From NCBI RefSeq assembly GCF_034366625.1, contig NZ_JAXMIH010000014.1, forward strand, positions 310,001 to 374,000: a stretch of 64,000 nucleotides of DNA. Reading direction: 5' to 3'. Origin of the DNA: Prosthecobacter sp. GTDB lineage: Bacteria; Verrucomicrobiota; Verrucomicrobiia; Verrucomicrobiales; Verrucomicrobiaceae. The position numbers were made by a program, and so were the translations under genes. The notes below the pieces were generated by a model that searched no databases, had not been told where the DNA came from, and saw only the letters and a list, made by a program, of their open reading frames with translations. Shown here piece by piece: positions 47,047 to 55,709 of this stretch (positions are counted from its first letter, which is position 1; each line of letters starts with the position of its first letter).

Positions 47047-50000
47047 TTACTTGGTGATCGGATGCGAAATGCGCAGGTAGGCGAAGAAATCGCGGAGCTG
47101 CTGCTCGGTCAGGCCTTCAAGCATGCCCTCGGGCATGAGGCTGCGGCCCATGGGCTGCACGGCCTTGATGTCCTGCGCGCCGAGGGTCACGTCCTGGCCG
47201 TCAAGCCCGCGCAACACGGTGACTTGATTGTCGCGGTCCACCTGGAAGCCGCCGATGCTGCGGCCGTCCTTCGTCTCCACGGTGATGAACTGGAAGCCTT
47301 CGCGAATTTCGGCGTTGGGATTCACGATGCTGATGAGCATGGTTCCGAGATTGTCGCGCTGGTAGGTGGTGAGTTCGGGTCCGATGTTGCCGCCCTTGAA
47401 GAAGAGTTTGTGGCAGCTCGCGCAGCGCTGCATGTAGGTGGCCTCGCCTTGATATGGGTTGCCAGCGCCGCGCGTCAACGCCGCCTCGACCTCCGCGAGC
47501 TTCTTCTTGTAGTCGTAGCCAGTGGTCGTCGCCTTCGGAAAAAGTTTCACCGCCGCTTCGCTGATCGCTTTGTCGCGGTTCATGCGCAGATGGTCCGCGA
47601 TGTCGTTCGGCACAAGCGAGAGGCTGAGCTTGCCCGACTGCAATTCCGCCATCAGCGCCTGCGTCCATTTTGCGCGGCTGGAAAGCAGGGTAAGGGCCGC
47701 GGCGCGCACGTCTTCGGGCAGCTTCGGCAAAGCCTCCAGCGTGCCGGTGGCGATGCTGTCATGGTCATACGCGCTCAGTGAAGCAAAGGCGGCCTTGCGC
47801 AGTTCGACACTGCGATCAGTCGTGGCGGCCTTCAGTAACACGGGCACGGCACCGGCGCTGCGCACTTCGCCGAAGCTGCGGGCGTAGAGCAGGCGGTCTT
47901 CGGGTTTCGCCTTCGCATCGCCGACAATAGCGAGCGCTTCCTTCACGGCTGCGGCATCGCCCTGGCGCAGACGAATCGCGAGCGAAGCGCCGCCGGACGA
48001 CGCCATCGCGGTGATCAGCTCCTCCGGCAGCCCGGTCATGGCACGTCCGCGAAACGCCTCTTCAAATCCCTTCAACAACTGCGTCGCCTGTTCCTTGCCC
48101 GGCGCGAGCTTCAGCAATTGGGCGACGAGCAGCAACTCCTGCCGTTTTCCATCCACGGCAAATCGTCGCACGACACGCGGCAGCACCTGCTGCATCACCA
48201 GCGGCTCATCCCACAGCGCACGTGTCTTGAGAAAATCCATCACCTCGGCAGTGGCGGACGGAATGCGCGCCTCGAAGACCCACCAGCAGAGCAGCGGGAT
48301 GTAGGGATCGTTCACATCCTCGTCGTGCCCCATCACGGCGGCGATGAGCGGAAACGCCTGCACGTCGGCGAGTCGGCGCGCGGTGCAGGCGAAAAGCGAG
48401 CGCACCTCGGCATCCTTCTCCGCCACGGCCTGTGCGACGAGTGTGTCGAACACGTTGGTCGGCAGCAACTGCGCCTCTTTGCGCGCGGGCGGCAGGCCGA
48501 GATTGCGATTGATGCCGTATTCATCGCCGAGCAGGCGCGCAGCCCACGAGCGCACGGACGGATTCGCATGCTTCAGCGCGAGCACCGCCGTGGCATCGTC
48601 GAGGCCGCTTGATTGATGCAGCGCCCACAGCGCATTCAGCGCGGCGAGGCCGGTGTCCTTCGCGATGACTTGCTTCAACGCCGGCGCGGCCTTCGGATCC
48701 TTGCGCTCGCCAAGCAAATGCACAGCGGTGTGGCGATGCCATTTGTTCGGATGGCCGAGCAATGCGATGAGTTGCTCCGTGCTCTTCGCCGCGAGATTGA
48801 TGTCCGTTTCGAGCTTCGCGTCCTTGCCCGCGATGCGGTAGATGCGTCCGGTCGTGGGATCGATCTGGTTCTGATAGTGCTGGCCGTGCGCGATGTAGAA
48901 CTCATACATGTCCGAGACGTAGATCGAGCCGTCGGGCGCGTTGGCGATATAGACAGGACGAAACGCGGCATCACTGCTTTTCACCACCACGCCGTGATCC
49001 TTGGTGTCGAACGTCGAGCCGCGCGGCATCCGCCGGCTGGCAATGACTTCATTGTGCAGCGGATCAATGGAGAAAAGCATGCCAGCTAACTTCGACGGTA
49101 TCGCGCTGCCATCGGCAAATGCGCCAAAGTGGGTGAAGCGCACGACGGGATCGGTCGTCGCCATCATCGGCAGATCGCCGAACGCATACGGATTGCGCGG
49201 TGGGCCGAATTTGCCGGGTGTGACGCCCTGCATGAGGTAGAAGCCGCCCTGAATATAATGCCAGCCGCGTGTGTTGCCTCCGTTGTGGCCGGAATATGCG
49301 CGGCCCTGCGCATCCATCTCGACGCCGAACGTGTTGCCGCCGCCCTCGGCGAAAATTTCAAATGCGCGTGTCTCCGGATGATAGCGCCACACCATGCAGC
49401 CCTCGAAATGCGCTCCCGGCGAGTCCGGCGCATCGAGTCCGGGCCGGCGCACGCGACATGACGTGCCGCTGCCCTGGCAGCCGTAAAGCCAGCCGTCGAG
49501 TCCCCACACGAGGCCGTTTGCCTGCGCGTGTGTGTCTTCGAATCCGAAGCCGGAGAGATGCGTCACCGGCGGTCCGTCGGGAACGTCGTCGCCGTCCTTG
49601 TCAGGATAGAAGATCAGATACGGTACATGCATCACCCACACACCTCCGCGACCACGTACGGCGGCGTTGGCCATGTTCAGGCCGTCCACGAAGACCTTGT
49701 GCTTGTCGTAAACACCGTCGCCATCCGTGTCCTCGTGAACCGAGATGATGTCCGCGCCGCGAACATGATTCGGCGGCGCGACGGGCACCTTGTCATAGAC
49801 CGCGCGGTAGTATTTGTCGCGGCTGAGCATCGTGAGGCCCGCAGGATACGGATACTGCCGCGTCTGCGCCACCCAGATGCGTCCGCGCTCGTCGAAGCTG
49901 AAATGAAACGGCTGCGCGATCTGCGGGTCGCTCAAGACAAGCTCGGTCTTGAGACCATCGAAGGCATTCATCTTTGCTGCGGACTCCTTCGGCGGCAGCT

Positions 50001-50577
50001 TCGGCCCATGCACCTGCTCGGTGCGGCCGAGCACGCGCTGCGACTCGTGAAAACTGTCGAACGCGGCGCGCGCGGGTTTTTGCGTGAGCGCACCGCCCGG
50101 CTTGTAATCGTCGGCAGCGCGGAACTCCCACTCGCCCTCGAAAATGCACTCCTGCTCATAGTTCATGATGAAGGGCGCATCGCCGAGGAATCCGCCCGGG
50201 CCGGACGGCACATGCATGCGAATGGCGACCTCGTTCCACTCACCTTTGCGCAGCGTGCCGACGGGAACCTTGTGACGAAACAATGTGCTACCCGCGCTCT
50301 GGTAGGCTGGCGGGAATGCGCCGCCGGTGCCTATCTTCTTCCCGTTCACCCACACTTCATGCGCGCCCGTGAGATCGCGGATGTTCACGCCGACGGATTC
50401 TTCAAACAAGTTGCGCTCGTGCTTGAGGAAGAAGCTGTCATGCACCTTCACCCACGCGCGCAGCCAGGCGGTGCCGGTGAAGTCGAGTTTGCCAGGCACG
50501 CGCGCGGTTTGCCAGTCGGCGGCTTCTGCTCCGGCGATGAGAGTCAGCGACAGGATGAGGCGAAGCAGAGTCTTCAT
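47047..50577 (-). CDS. Large PVC-type propeller-HEAT-cytochrome c protein
   Basis: The 1176-residue exported protein has a signal (1-19). An N-terminal jelly-roll-like domain (about 25-165, VGVNIRDLTGAHEVWVNGKKIG) resembles glycosidase carbohydrate-binding domains. A dehydrogenase-type propeller follows (about 205-590, FSFDERGRIWVAQTRQYPYP, EDTDGDGVYDKHKVFVDGLN, DGWLYGCQGSG). HEAT repeats span about 600-1000. The C-terminal haem domain has CASCHKLFFKGGNIGPELT (about 1055) and LMPEGMLEGLTEQQLRDFFAYL. It is a predicted periplasmic haem dehydrogenase acting on a carbohydrate-like substrate. It is 15 bp upstream of a Gfo/Idh/MocA gene. Confidence 0.85.
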   Translation of the reverse strand: MKTLLRLILSLTLIAGAEAADWQTARVPGKLDFTGTAWLRAWVKVHDSFFLKHERNLFEESVGVNIRDLTGAHEVWVNGKKIGTGGAFPPAYQSAGSTLFRHKVPVGTLRKGEWNEVAIRMHVPSGPGGFLGDAPFIMNYEQECIFEGEWEFRAADDYKPGGALTQKPARAAFDSFHESQRVLGRTEQVHGPKLPPKESAAKMNAFDGLKTELVLSDPQIAQPFHFSFDERGRIWVAQTRQYPYPAGLTMLSRDKYYRAVYDKVPVAPPNHVRGADIISVHEDTDGDGVYDKHKVFVDGLNMANAAVRGRGGVWVMHVPYLIFYPDKDGDDVPDGPPVTHLSGFGFEDTHAQANGLVWGLDGWLYGCQGSGTSCRVRRPGLDAPDSPGAHFEGCMVWRYHPETRAFEIFAEGGGNTFGVEMDAQGRAYSGHNGGNTRGWHYIQGGFYLMQGVTPGKFGPPRNPYAFGDLPMMATTDPVVRFTHFGAFADGSAIPSKLAGMLFSIDPLHNEVIASRRMPRGSTFDTKDHGVVVKSSDAAFRPVYIANAPDGSIYVSDMYEFYIAHGQHYQNQIDPTTGRIYRIAGKDAKLETDINLAAKSTEQLIALLGHPNKWHRHTAVHLLGERKDPKAAPALKQVIAKDTGLAALNALWALHQSSGLDDATAVLALKHANPSVRSWAARLLGDEYGINRNLGLPPARKEAQLLPTNVFDTLVAQAVAEKDAEVRSLFACTARRLADVQAFPLIAAVMGHDEDVNDPYIPLLCWWVFEARIPSATAEVMDFLKTRALWDEPLVMQQVLPRVVRRFAVDGKRQELLLVAQLLKLAPGKEQATQLLKGFEEAFRGRAMTGLPEELITAMASSGGASLAIRLRQGDAAAVKEALAIVGDAKAKPEDRLLYARSFGEVRSAGAVPVLLKAATTDRSVELRKAAFASLSAYDHDSIATGTLEALPKLPEDVRAAALTLLSSRAKWTQALMAELQSGKLSLSLVPNDIADHLRMNRDKAISEAAVKLFPKATTTGYDYKKKLAEVEAALTRGAGNPYQGEATYMQRCASCHKLFFKGGNIGPELTTYQRDNLGTMLISIVNPNAEIREGFQFITVETKDGRSIGGFQVDRDNQVTVLRGLDGQDVTLGAQDIKAVQPMGRSLMPEGMLEGLTEQQLRDFFAYLRISHPITK

Positions 50578-50602
50578 AATAAGATGTGTCCAGAAATGCA
50601 GG

Positions 50603-51709
50603 CTACTTCCCAGCTACAGGCCGGCCCAGGCAGATGCGAAATCCGTCGCGTGAGTCCGAATAGGTCACATCCCGAATTCCCAACCGGACGGCGCAACGCG
50701 CATTGCCAGGAACGTCGAAGTAGTTTCCACCACGGCAGACGGGTCGAGTTACGGTGCCTTGCTCCGCGTTTTGATAATGGACATCCTCATGCCCGCCCTT
50801 CGGGTCAAAGTGGTCGATGACAAATTCCCACACGCCGCCGCACATGTCGGCGAGGCCAAAACCGTTGCGGCCCTTTTCGCCGTAGTGATCCACGGGAGAG
50901 ACAAAGGAATAGCCGTCGCTCCACGGCACCTTGGCGAGCGGCCATGCTTTCGTGCGTCCCGGCAGGACATCCATGCTGGAGATGTTCAGCCTGCCTTCGC
51001 CGTTCTCGATCTCGTTTCCCCACCAGAAATAGCGGCTCTCCTTGCTGCCGCCGCGGCAGCCATACTCCCACTCCGCCTCCGTGGGCAGCCGGTATTCCAG
51101 GCCCTCCAGCAGCCGGCCTGCCTTGCTTTCCTGTTGTGTCAGCCATTGGCCAAACGCCTTCATGTCGTTGTAGCTCACGCTCACGACTGGATAGACGTCC
51201 TTGTTCGGAAATCCCCAGTTCGGGTCACGCCAGCTCTTGCCCTTCATGGACTTCCACGGATGCACCACCTGCGTCGTCAGATGGTAGCCGTCCCATTCGG
51301 GATCGAACACCTGAGTCTCTCCGCCAGGCTTCTCGGCGTCGGTCACAAAACCGGACTCTTCCACGAAACGCCGGAACTGTCCGACGCTCACCTCCGTGCG
51401 GCCCATCCAGAAGCCGTCCTTCACGCGCGTCAATCGCGGTTGCTCACCCTCGAACGACTCGCGCGTCGTCCCTGGCTGCGCGCCGCCTTCGATTCCCGTG
51501 GCCCACTGCTTTTCCGCCGGCGTGCTGCCCATCATGAACTCGCCGGGCGGGATGAAGATGACCTCCAGTGTCACGCCACCACCGAGATCCACTCGTTTCG
51601 CCTCGCCCTTGGTCGGTTCGGCGGCATGAAGCGCCGCGACGGACAAGAAGAGACTGCAAACGGCAGATGTGAACGTTGCGATGAAGAAGAGGCGGTGATT
51701 CGGTTTCAT
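50603..51709 (-). CDS. SUMF1/FGE-sulfatase-fold protein lacking the catalytic cysteines
   Basis: The 368-residue exported protein (signal about 1-31) shows the SUMF1 domain: FIPPGEFMMGSTPAEKQ, FWMGRTEVSVGQFRRFVEES, PVVSVSYNDMKAFGQWL, YRLPTEAEWEYGCRGG, NGFGLADMCGGVWEFV and the final CRGGNYFDVPGNARCAVRLG. True formylglycine-generating enzymes have two Cys in the segment after RGGS; here only one Cys remains near it, so sulfatase activation is unlikely. In PVC bacteria such paralogues are numerous and of other function. The ATG at 51709 is preferred for the signal peptide. Confidence 0.82.
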   Translation of the reverse strand: MKPNHRLFFIATFTSAVCSLFLSVAALHAAEPTKGEAKRVDLGGGVTLEVIFIPPGEFMMGSTPAEKQWATGIEGGAQPGTTRESFEGEQPRLTRVKDGFWMGRTEVSVGQFRRFVEESGFVTDAEKPGGETQVFDPEWDGYHLTTQVVHPWKSMKGKSWRDPNWGFPNKDVYPVVSVSYNDMKAFGQWLTQQESKAGRLLEGLEYRLPTEAEWEYGCRGGSKESRYFWWGNEIENGEGRLNISSMDVLPGRTKAWPLAKVPWSDGYSFVSPVDHYGEKGRNGFGLADMCGGVWEFVIDHFDPKGGHEDVHYQNAEQGTVTRPVCRGGNYFDVPGNARCAVRLGIRDVTYSDSRDGFRICLGRPVAGK

Positions 51710-51735
51710 GGGAAGGGTTCTTGGCGTTGTAATTT

Positions 51736-52734
51736 TCAAATCTTCACCACCTGGCCCGTGCGGGCGGATTCCTCGGCGGCGAGGCAGGCGCGAACGGCCT
51801 CTCGCGATTCCTCGGGCGTGATGACGGTGGGTTTCTCACCCGTGGCGACGCAGTTCACGAAGTAGGCGAGCTCGTCGCGCAGCGCGCCGCGGAGCTGGCC
51901 GTGGATCGTGGGCCAGTAGGTCGTGTCCGGGCAACGGGTGCCTTTGCTGTCCACGATCATGAGGTTGGGATGCGTGTCGTGGATGGAGATGGAGCCCTCA
52001 GTACCGACAATTTCGAGACGCTCGTCGATTTGAAACGGCGTGGTGTCCGGCAGGCACCACACGGACTCCAAAATGCACGACGCGCCGCTCTCCAGCCGAT
52101 ACATGACGTGGCCGAGGTCGGGATTGGCGTGCTGGCGGAACTGCACCGTCTGCGCATACGCCGACACGGCGCGTGAGCCGCTGAACCAGAACATCAGGTC
52201 GGTGTCATGCACGCCATCGCCGATGATCGGGCCGATCTTGTCGAGTACCGAGGCGCCCACCCACGCGGGCAAATTCCGGCGCGCATACATCGAGATGATC
52301 TTGCCGATCTTTCCCGCCTCGATCTCCTGCTTTGCTGCCGCATAGCGCGGATTGAAGCGGCAGATATGGCCGACCATGAAGAAGCCTTTCGCCGTGTTGG
52401 CCGCATCGACGATCGCGTCGCAGTCGGCGACGGTCGAGGCCATCGGTTTCTCCAAAAAGACGTGCTTCCCGGCCTGAAGCGCGGCCACGGCAGGCGCGGC
52501 GTGCTGATCCCACATCGTGGTGATGCTGACGGATTCCAATTCGGGATCAGCCAGCATCGCGTGGTAGTCGGTGAAGGTCTTCTTCACGCCAAACTTCTTC
52601 GCCACTTCGGCGAGACGATCGGAGTTGCGGGTGCAGACCGCGTAGATTTCCGCATTGGGGATCGCCGCGAGCGCTTCGCAATGCTTCTCGCCAAACCAGC
52701 CGAGACCGAGGATGCCGTGTTTCACTTTTTTCAT
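51736..52734 (-). CDS. Cytoplasmic Gfo/Idh/MocA family oxidoreductase
   Basis: The 332-residue protein starts MKKVKHGILGLGWFGEKHC, giving the Rossmann motif GLGWFG directly at residues 9-14, without an export signal. Family motifs include the segment ITTMWDQHAAPAVAALQAGKHVFLEKP (EKP near residue 97, shown in two parts) and DGVHDTDLMFWFSGS, with the conserved Asp/His of sugar dehydrogenases. It is similar to myo-inositol or scyllo-inositol dehydrogenase-like enzymes, but the exact substrate is unknown. A long open frame upstream overlaps the SDR gene and is rejected. It lies in the same run as the epimerase, VOC and SDR genes. Confidence 0.87.
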   Translation of the reverse strand: MKKVKHGILGLGWFGEKHCEALAAIPNAEIYAVCTRNSDRLAEVAKKFGVKKTFTDYHAMLADPELESVSITTMWDQHAAPAVAALQAGKHVFLEKPMASTVADCDAIVDAANTAKGFFMVGHICRFNPRYAAAKQEIEAGKIGKIISMYARRNLPAWVGASVLDKIGPIIGDGVHDTDLMFWFSGSRAVSAYAQTVQFRQHANPDLGHVMYRLESGASCILESVWCLPDTTPFQIDERLEIVGTEGSISIHDTHPNLMIVDSKGTRCPDTTYWPTIHGQLRGALRDELAYFVNCVATGEKPTVITPEESREAVRACLAAEESARTGQVVKI

Positions 52735-52777
52735 GAGTGGAGTGGGTGGATTGTTGTCTGGGGACTTCCTTTTCACT

Positions 52778-53548
52778 TCACCACGGCGGCAGCGCCATGG
52801 TGCCGCCATCGAGCACGATGGAGGTGGCATTGATGTAGCCTGCGTCATCACTGAGCAGGAAGGCGGCGGTCTGCGCGATGTCGATGGGCTGTCCAAGGCG
52901 GCGCACTGGGATGCGGCGTGCGACATCGGCGTAAAGCTCGGCGACGGGCTTGTCCCAGCCCTCGCAGCTCGCCGCGAGCATCGGCGTGTCGATCGTTCCA
53001 GGGCAGATGCCGACGACGCGTACTTTGCCCGCATGATCCACCGCGAGACAGCGAATCAAGGACTCCAGCGCGCCCTTCGACGCGCAATAGAGTGCATGCG
53101 CCGGGAAGCCGATGAACGCCGCCACCGACGTCGTGATGAGGAACACGCCCTGGCCCTGCTGCTCCATCACGGGAATCACGTGCTTCGCGGTCCAGAACAC
53201 GCTCTTCACGTTCACGCCCATGAGCTTGTCCCACGCGGCGTCATCGAACTCCGTGACCTTGCCCTTGCCCCAGACGCCCGCGTTGCAATGCACGCCGTCG
53301 ATGCGCCCGTAAAGCTCCACCGCGCGTTCCACCATCGCCTTCACGCTCTCTTCGCGCGACACGTCGGCGAAGACGAAGCGCACGTCATGACCGGCATCGC
53401 GCAGCTCCTTTTCGAGAGCATCTCCGCGCTCCTGTTGATTCGACGCGATAACCACGCGCGCGCCGAGCGTTGCAAAATGTCGGCTGCATGCCTCGCCAAT
53501 GCCCGACGTGCCGCCGGTGACCAGAATGACCTTGTCTTTGATGTTCAT
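52778..53548 (-). CDS. SDR-family oxidoreductase
   Basis: The 256-residue cytoplasmic protein shows VTGGTSGIGEACSRHF (residues 10-25), NAGVWGKG, ITTSVAAFIG (catalytic Ser), YCASKGALE (Tyr and Lys) and PGTIDTPML, all standard for classical SDRs. It ends in VLDGGTMALPPW. It is encoded 4 bp after the VOC gene and before a Gfo/Idh/MocA gene, so it probably oxidises a sugar, sugar acid or polyol in the same pathway. The ATG at 53548 gives the usual short N-terminus. Confidence 0.88.
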   Translation of the reverse strand: MNIKDKVILVTGGTSGIGEACSRHFATLGARVVIASNQQERGDALEKELRDAGHDVRFVFADVSREESVKAMVERAVELYGRIDGVHCNAGVWGKGKVTEFDDAAWDKLMGVNVKSVFWTAKHVIPVMEQQGQGVFLITTSVAAFIGFPAHALYCASKGALESLIRCLAVDHAGKVRVVGICPGTIDTPMLAASCEGWDKPVAELYADVARRIPVRRLGQPIDIAQTAAFLLSDDAGYINATSIVLDGGTMALPPW

Positions 53549-53552
53549 GATT

Positions 53553-53891
53553 TTATTTCCACGGTAGATCGCTGTCTTTCTCAAACTTCATGAACTCAAT
53601 CACCGCGCCGTCCTTGAGGATGAAGGCCACGGTGAAGTTCGGCGAAGGCTCGAAGGGCTCGATGAGCACCTGCTCTCCAAGCAGTTCCGCCTGGATGTCG
53701 TCCACGCGATACGCGACGTGCGGCAGGTCACGCACCGGACCCGTGACCGGGCTGTCTGCTTCAAAGCGCAGATACTCGACCTTGTAGGGATGCTTGCGCG
53801 GGTCAGTGACCCACACCTTGGTGTCTTCGACAAAATACTCGCCGGGATGACTCTCGTCTGTCGGCAGGCCGATGTGATGGAATGTTCTCAT
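53553..53891 (-). CDS. VOC-superfamily protein (glyoxalase-like)
   Basis: The 112-residue protein starts MRTFHHIGLPTDE, typical of the first beta strand and metal His of vicinal-oxygen-chelate proteins. It continues with DPRKHPYKVEYLRF, DLPHVAYRVDDIQAELLG and ends with AVIEFMKFE, which supplies the terminal Glu ligand. The arrangement fits single-domain isomerases or dioxygenases of the superfamily, and a sugar-acid or keto-sugar isomerase role is possible. Its start overlaps the stop of the epimerase gene by 4 bp (53888-53891). Confidence 0.82.
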   Translation of the reverse strand: MRTFHHIGLPTDESHPGEYFVEDTKVWVTDPRKHPYKVEYLRFEADSPVTGPVRDLPHVAYRVDDIQAELLGEQVLIEPFEPSPNFTVAFILKDGAVIEFMKFEKDSDLPWK

Positions 53892-54841
53892 GTTGTTGAT
53901 GTTCTTTCTGCGATGGCACGGTCGGCCATGCGGAAGAAATCATTCTCCGGGGCGTAACCAAGCACCGTGCGGGCGCGGGTGATGTTGATCTCGAACGGGT
54001 GATACTTTGGGCTGGGAATCTCCACTGTCGGCACGCCGAGCTGCTTCGACAGATAGTCCGCTGCGACGCGGTAATCGAAGGCCGACGGCCCGGCGATGTT
54101 GAAGGTCTGGCCGAATGCGGACGGATTGTCGATCATGCGATCAAAGGCCTGCATCACATCATCGACATGCACGATGTGCCGACGCAGCGGTACGCCGTTC
54201 GCGTCCATGAGGATCGGAATGCGCTCCTGTTTGGCCCGCACGAGTGCGAGAATGTCATCGCTCACTTCGCCAAAACCGTGGCCCGGCTCGGCAGGATTCA
54301 CGCTCCGCAGCAACGAGAAGTGATTCAGCAAGTCGTCGTGCTCAAACACCCACGACGAGCGCAGCACCGTGACCGGCACGCCGTATTGAATCGCATACTG
54401 TGCGGCCATCGTCTCCTCCATCACCTTGGAGAAGGCGTAGTAGCCTGGGTAGGCCGTGAGCGGATGATTTTCGTCGATGGGAATCGGCTGCGGATAAAAC
54501 CAGATGCCCTGCGCGGCATCGCCACCGAAGAGGATGAACTGCTTCACACTCTGACGGCGGCAGGCTTCGAGGATGTTGAAAGTGCCTCGCACACTCACGT
54601 CGAAGAAGGTGTCCGCGTCTTCCTTCGTCGTGGCGAGCTGCACCACGATGTCCGCGCCGCGCACCGTTTCTTCAACGGCCTTCGCGTCCGTGATGCTGCC
54701 GGTCACCGAGGTGATGTTCTCGCCCACCACCGGTGTGCGATGCACCAGCGCCCTCACCGCAAAACCGCGCCGGGCCAGAACCGCCAGCGCGTGGCGTCCG
54801 AGTTTTCCGCTGGCTCCAAAGATGGCGACAGTCTTTTTCAT
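53888..54841 (-). CDS. NAD-dependent epimerase/dehydratase-like protein
   Basis: The 317-residue extended SDR has the Rossmann motif IFGASGKLGRHAL (7-19), SVRGTFNILEACRRQ and the YxxxK active site in YYAFSKVMEETM. It also has RSSWVFE and HIVHVDDVMQAFDRM with a C-terminal region typical of nucleotide-sugar epimerases. It is the first gene of the minus-strand run and is divergent from the PAS-AraC regulator across 71 bp, so it is the likely leading gene under that regulator. Substrate is not determined. Confidence 0.87.
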   Translation of the reverse strand: MKKTVAIFGASGKLGRHALAVLARRGFAVRALVHRTPVVGENITSVTGSITDAKAVEETVRGADIVVQLATTKEDADTFFDVSVRGTFNILEACRRQSVKQFILFGGDAAQGIWFYPQPIPIDENHPLTAYPGYYAFSKVMEETMAAQYAIQYGVPVTVLRSSWVFEHDDLLNHFSLLRSVNPAEPGHGFGEVSDDILALVRAKQERIPILMDANGVPLRRHIVHVDDVMQAFDRMIDNPSAFGQTFNIAGPSAFDYRVAADYLSKQLGVPTVEIPSPKYHPFEINITRARTVLGYAPENDFFRMADRAIAERTSTT

Positions 54842-54912
54842 GCGACAAGTATAACGCTGCCCGATGGCTCAAAGCATTGGCCGGGAGCGTCAACCTTTGG
54901 TATTTTCCGGCC
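54842..54912. promoter_or_regulatory. Divergent promoter region between epimerase operon and AraC regulator
   Basis: The 71-bp gap must hold promoters for both directions. A loose inverted pair, caaagcattg (54870-54879) and caacctttg (54891-54899), lies in its middle and could be a regulator site. No convincing -35/-10 pair is visible. Confidence 0.3.
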
Positions 54913-55689
54913 ATGAACGAACAACGCCGGGCGCAGCAATTCCAGCAGGCATTTCTCAAACGCATGGGCGGCGGCCTCCAGCTTTCCGCGCTCTTCGCCA
55001 CGCTGCCGATGATCGCCTTCCTGGCCAAGGACAAGGAAAGTCGCTTCGTCTGCGCCAACGCCCGCACGCTGAAGATCTTCAATCTGGAGCACGAGTGGCA
55101 GATGCTCGGCAAGATGGACCGCGACTTCTTTCCCCGCGAGCTAGCTGCCAGCTTCGTGGATGAAGACCGGCGTGTGATGCGCACGGGCAAGACGCGCACC
55201 TATTACTCGCAAATGGTGCCGGACATCAGCGGCCCGCTGAATTGGTATGTCGTCTCCGTCTCACCGCTGCGGGACATGCGTAGACATATCAGCGGTGTGG
55301 CTCTCGTGCTCTACGACATGCATGAGGTGGGCGGCGTGGCGCAGCCCTTCCAGCAGTTGGAACCTGCGCTACGCCATCTGCACACGCGCTTTCGCGAGCC
55401 CATCGAAACCAAGAAGCTCGCTGCGCTCACGCATCTGTCGGAGCGGCAGTTCACACGCCTATTTCACAAGCTGCTCGGCGAGCCGCCGATGCGTTATCTC
55501 ATCCACCAGCGCATTCATGCCGCGTGCCAGGATCTCATCGCCACGGATCACACCGCTGGAGCCATCGCCCTCGAATGTGGCTTCTACGATCAAAGCGCCT
55601 TCACCCGCGCCTTCCGCGCCCACACGGGCCTGACTCCCGCCGCGTATCGGCAACGGCATCTGGATGAGCTGACGGCGGGTGGAGTGTGA
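54913..55689 (+). CDS. AraC-family transcriptional regulator with N-terminal PAS domain
   Basis: The 258-residue protein has a PAS_4-like sensor domain (about 25-135; LPMIAFLAKDKESRFVCAN, DFFPRELAASFVDEDRRVM, WYVVSVSPLRD). An AraC double helix-turn-helix follows (about 155-250; KLAALTHLSERQFTRLFHKLLGE in two parts and IALECGFYDQSAFTRAFRAHTGLTP likewise). It lies divergently beside the epimerase that heads a 15-gene minus-strand run and probably regulates it in response to a small ligand sensed by PAS. No Shine-Dalgarno sequence precedes the ATG. Confidence 0.88.
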   Translation: MNEQRRAQQFQQAFLKRMGGGLQLSALFATLPMIAFLAKDKESRFVCANARTLKIFNLEHEWQMLGKMDRDFFPRELAASFVDEDRRVMRTGKTRTYYSQMVPDISGPLNWYVVSVSPLRDMRRHISGVALVLYDMHEVGGVAQPFQQLEPALRHLHTRFREPIETKKLAALTHLSERQFTRLFHKLLGEPPMRYLIHQRIHAACQDLIATDHTAGAIALECGFYDQSAFTRAFRAHTGLTPAAYRQRHLDELTAGGV

Positions 55690-55709
55690 TGTGGGCCTCT
55701 ACCTCGAGT

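Noticed and set aside
50603..51709. Annotation as the formylglycine-generating enzyme activating the local sulfatase
   Set aside because: The two catalytic cysteines are missing and the gene is 21 kb away in a different transcription unit.
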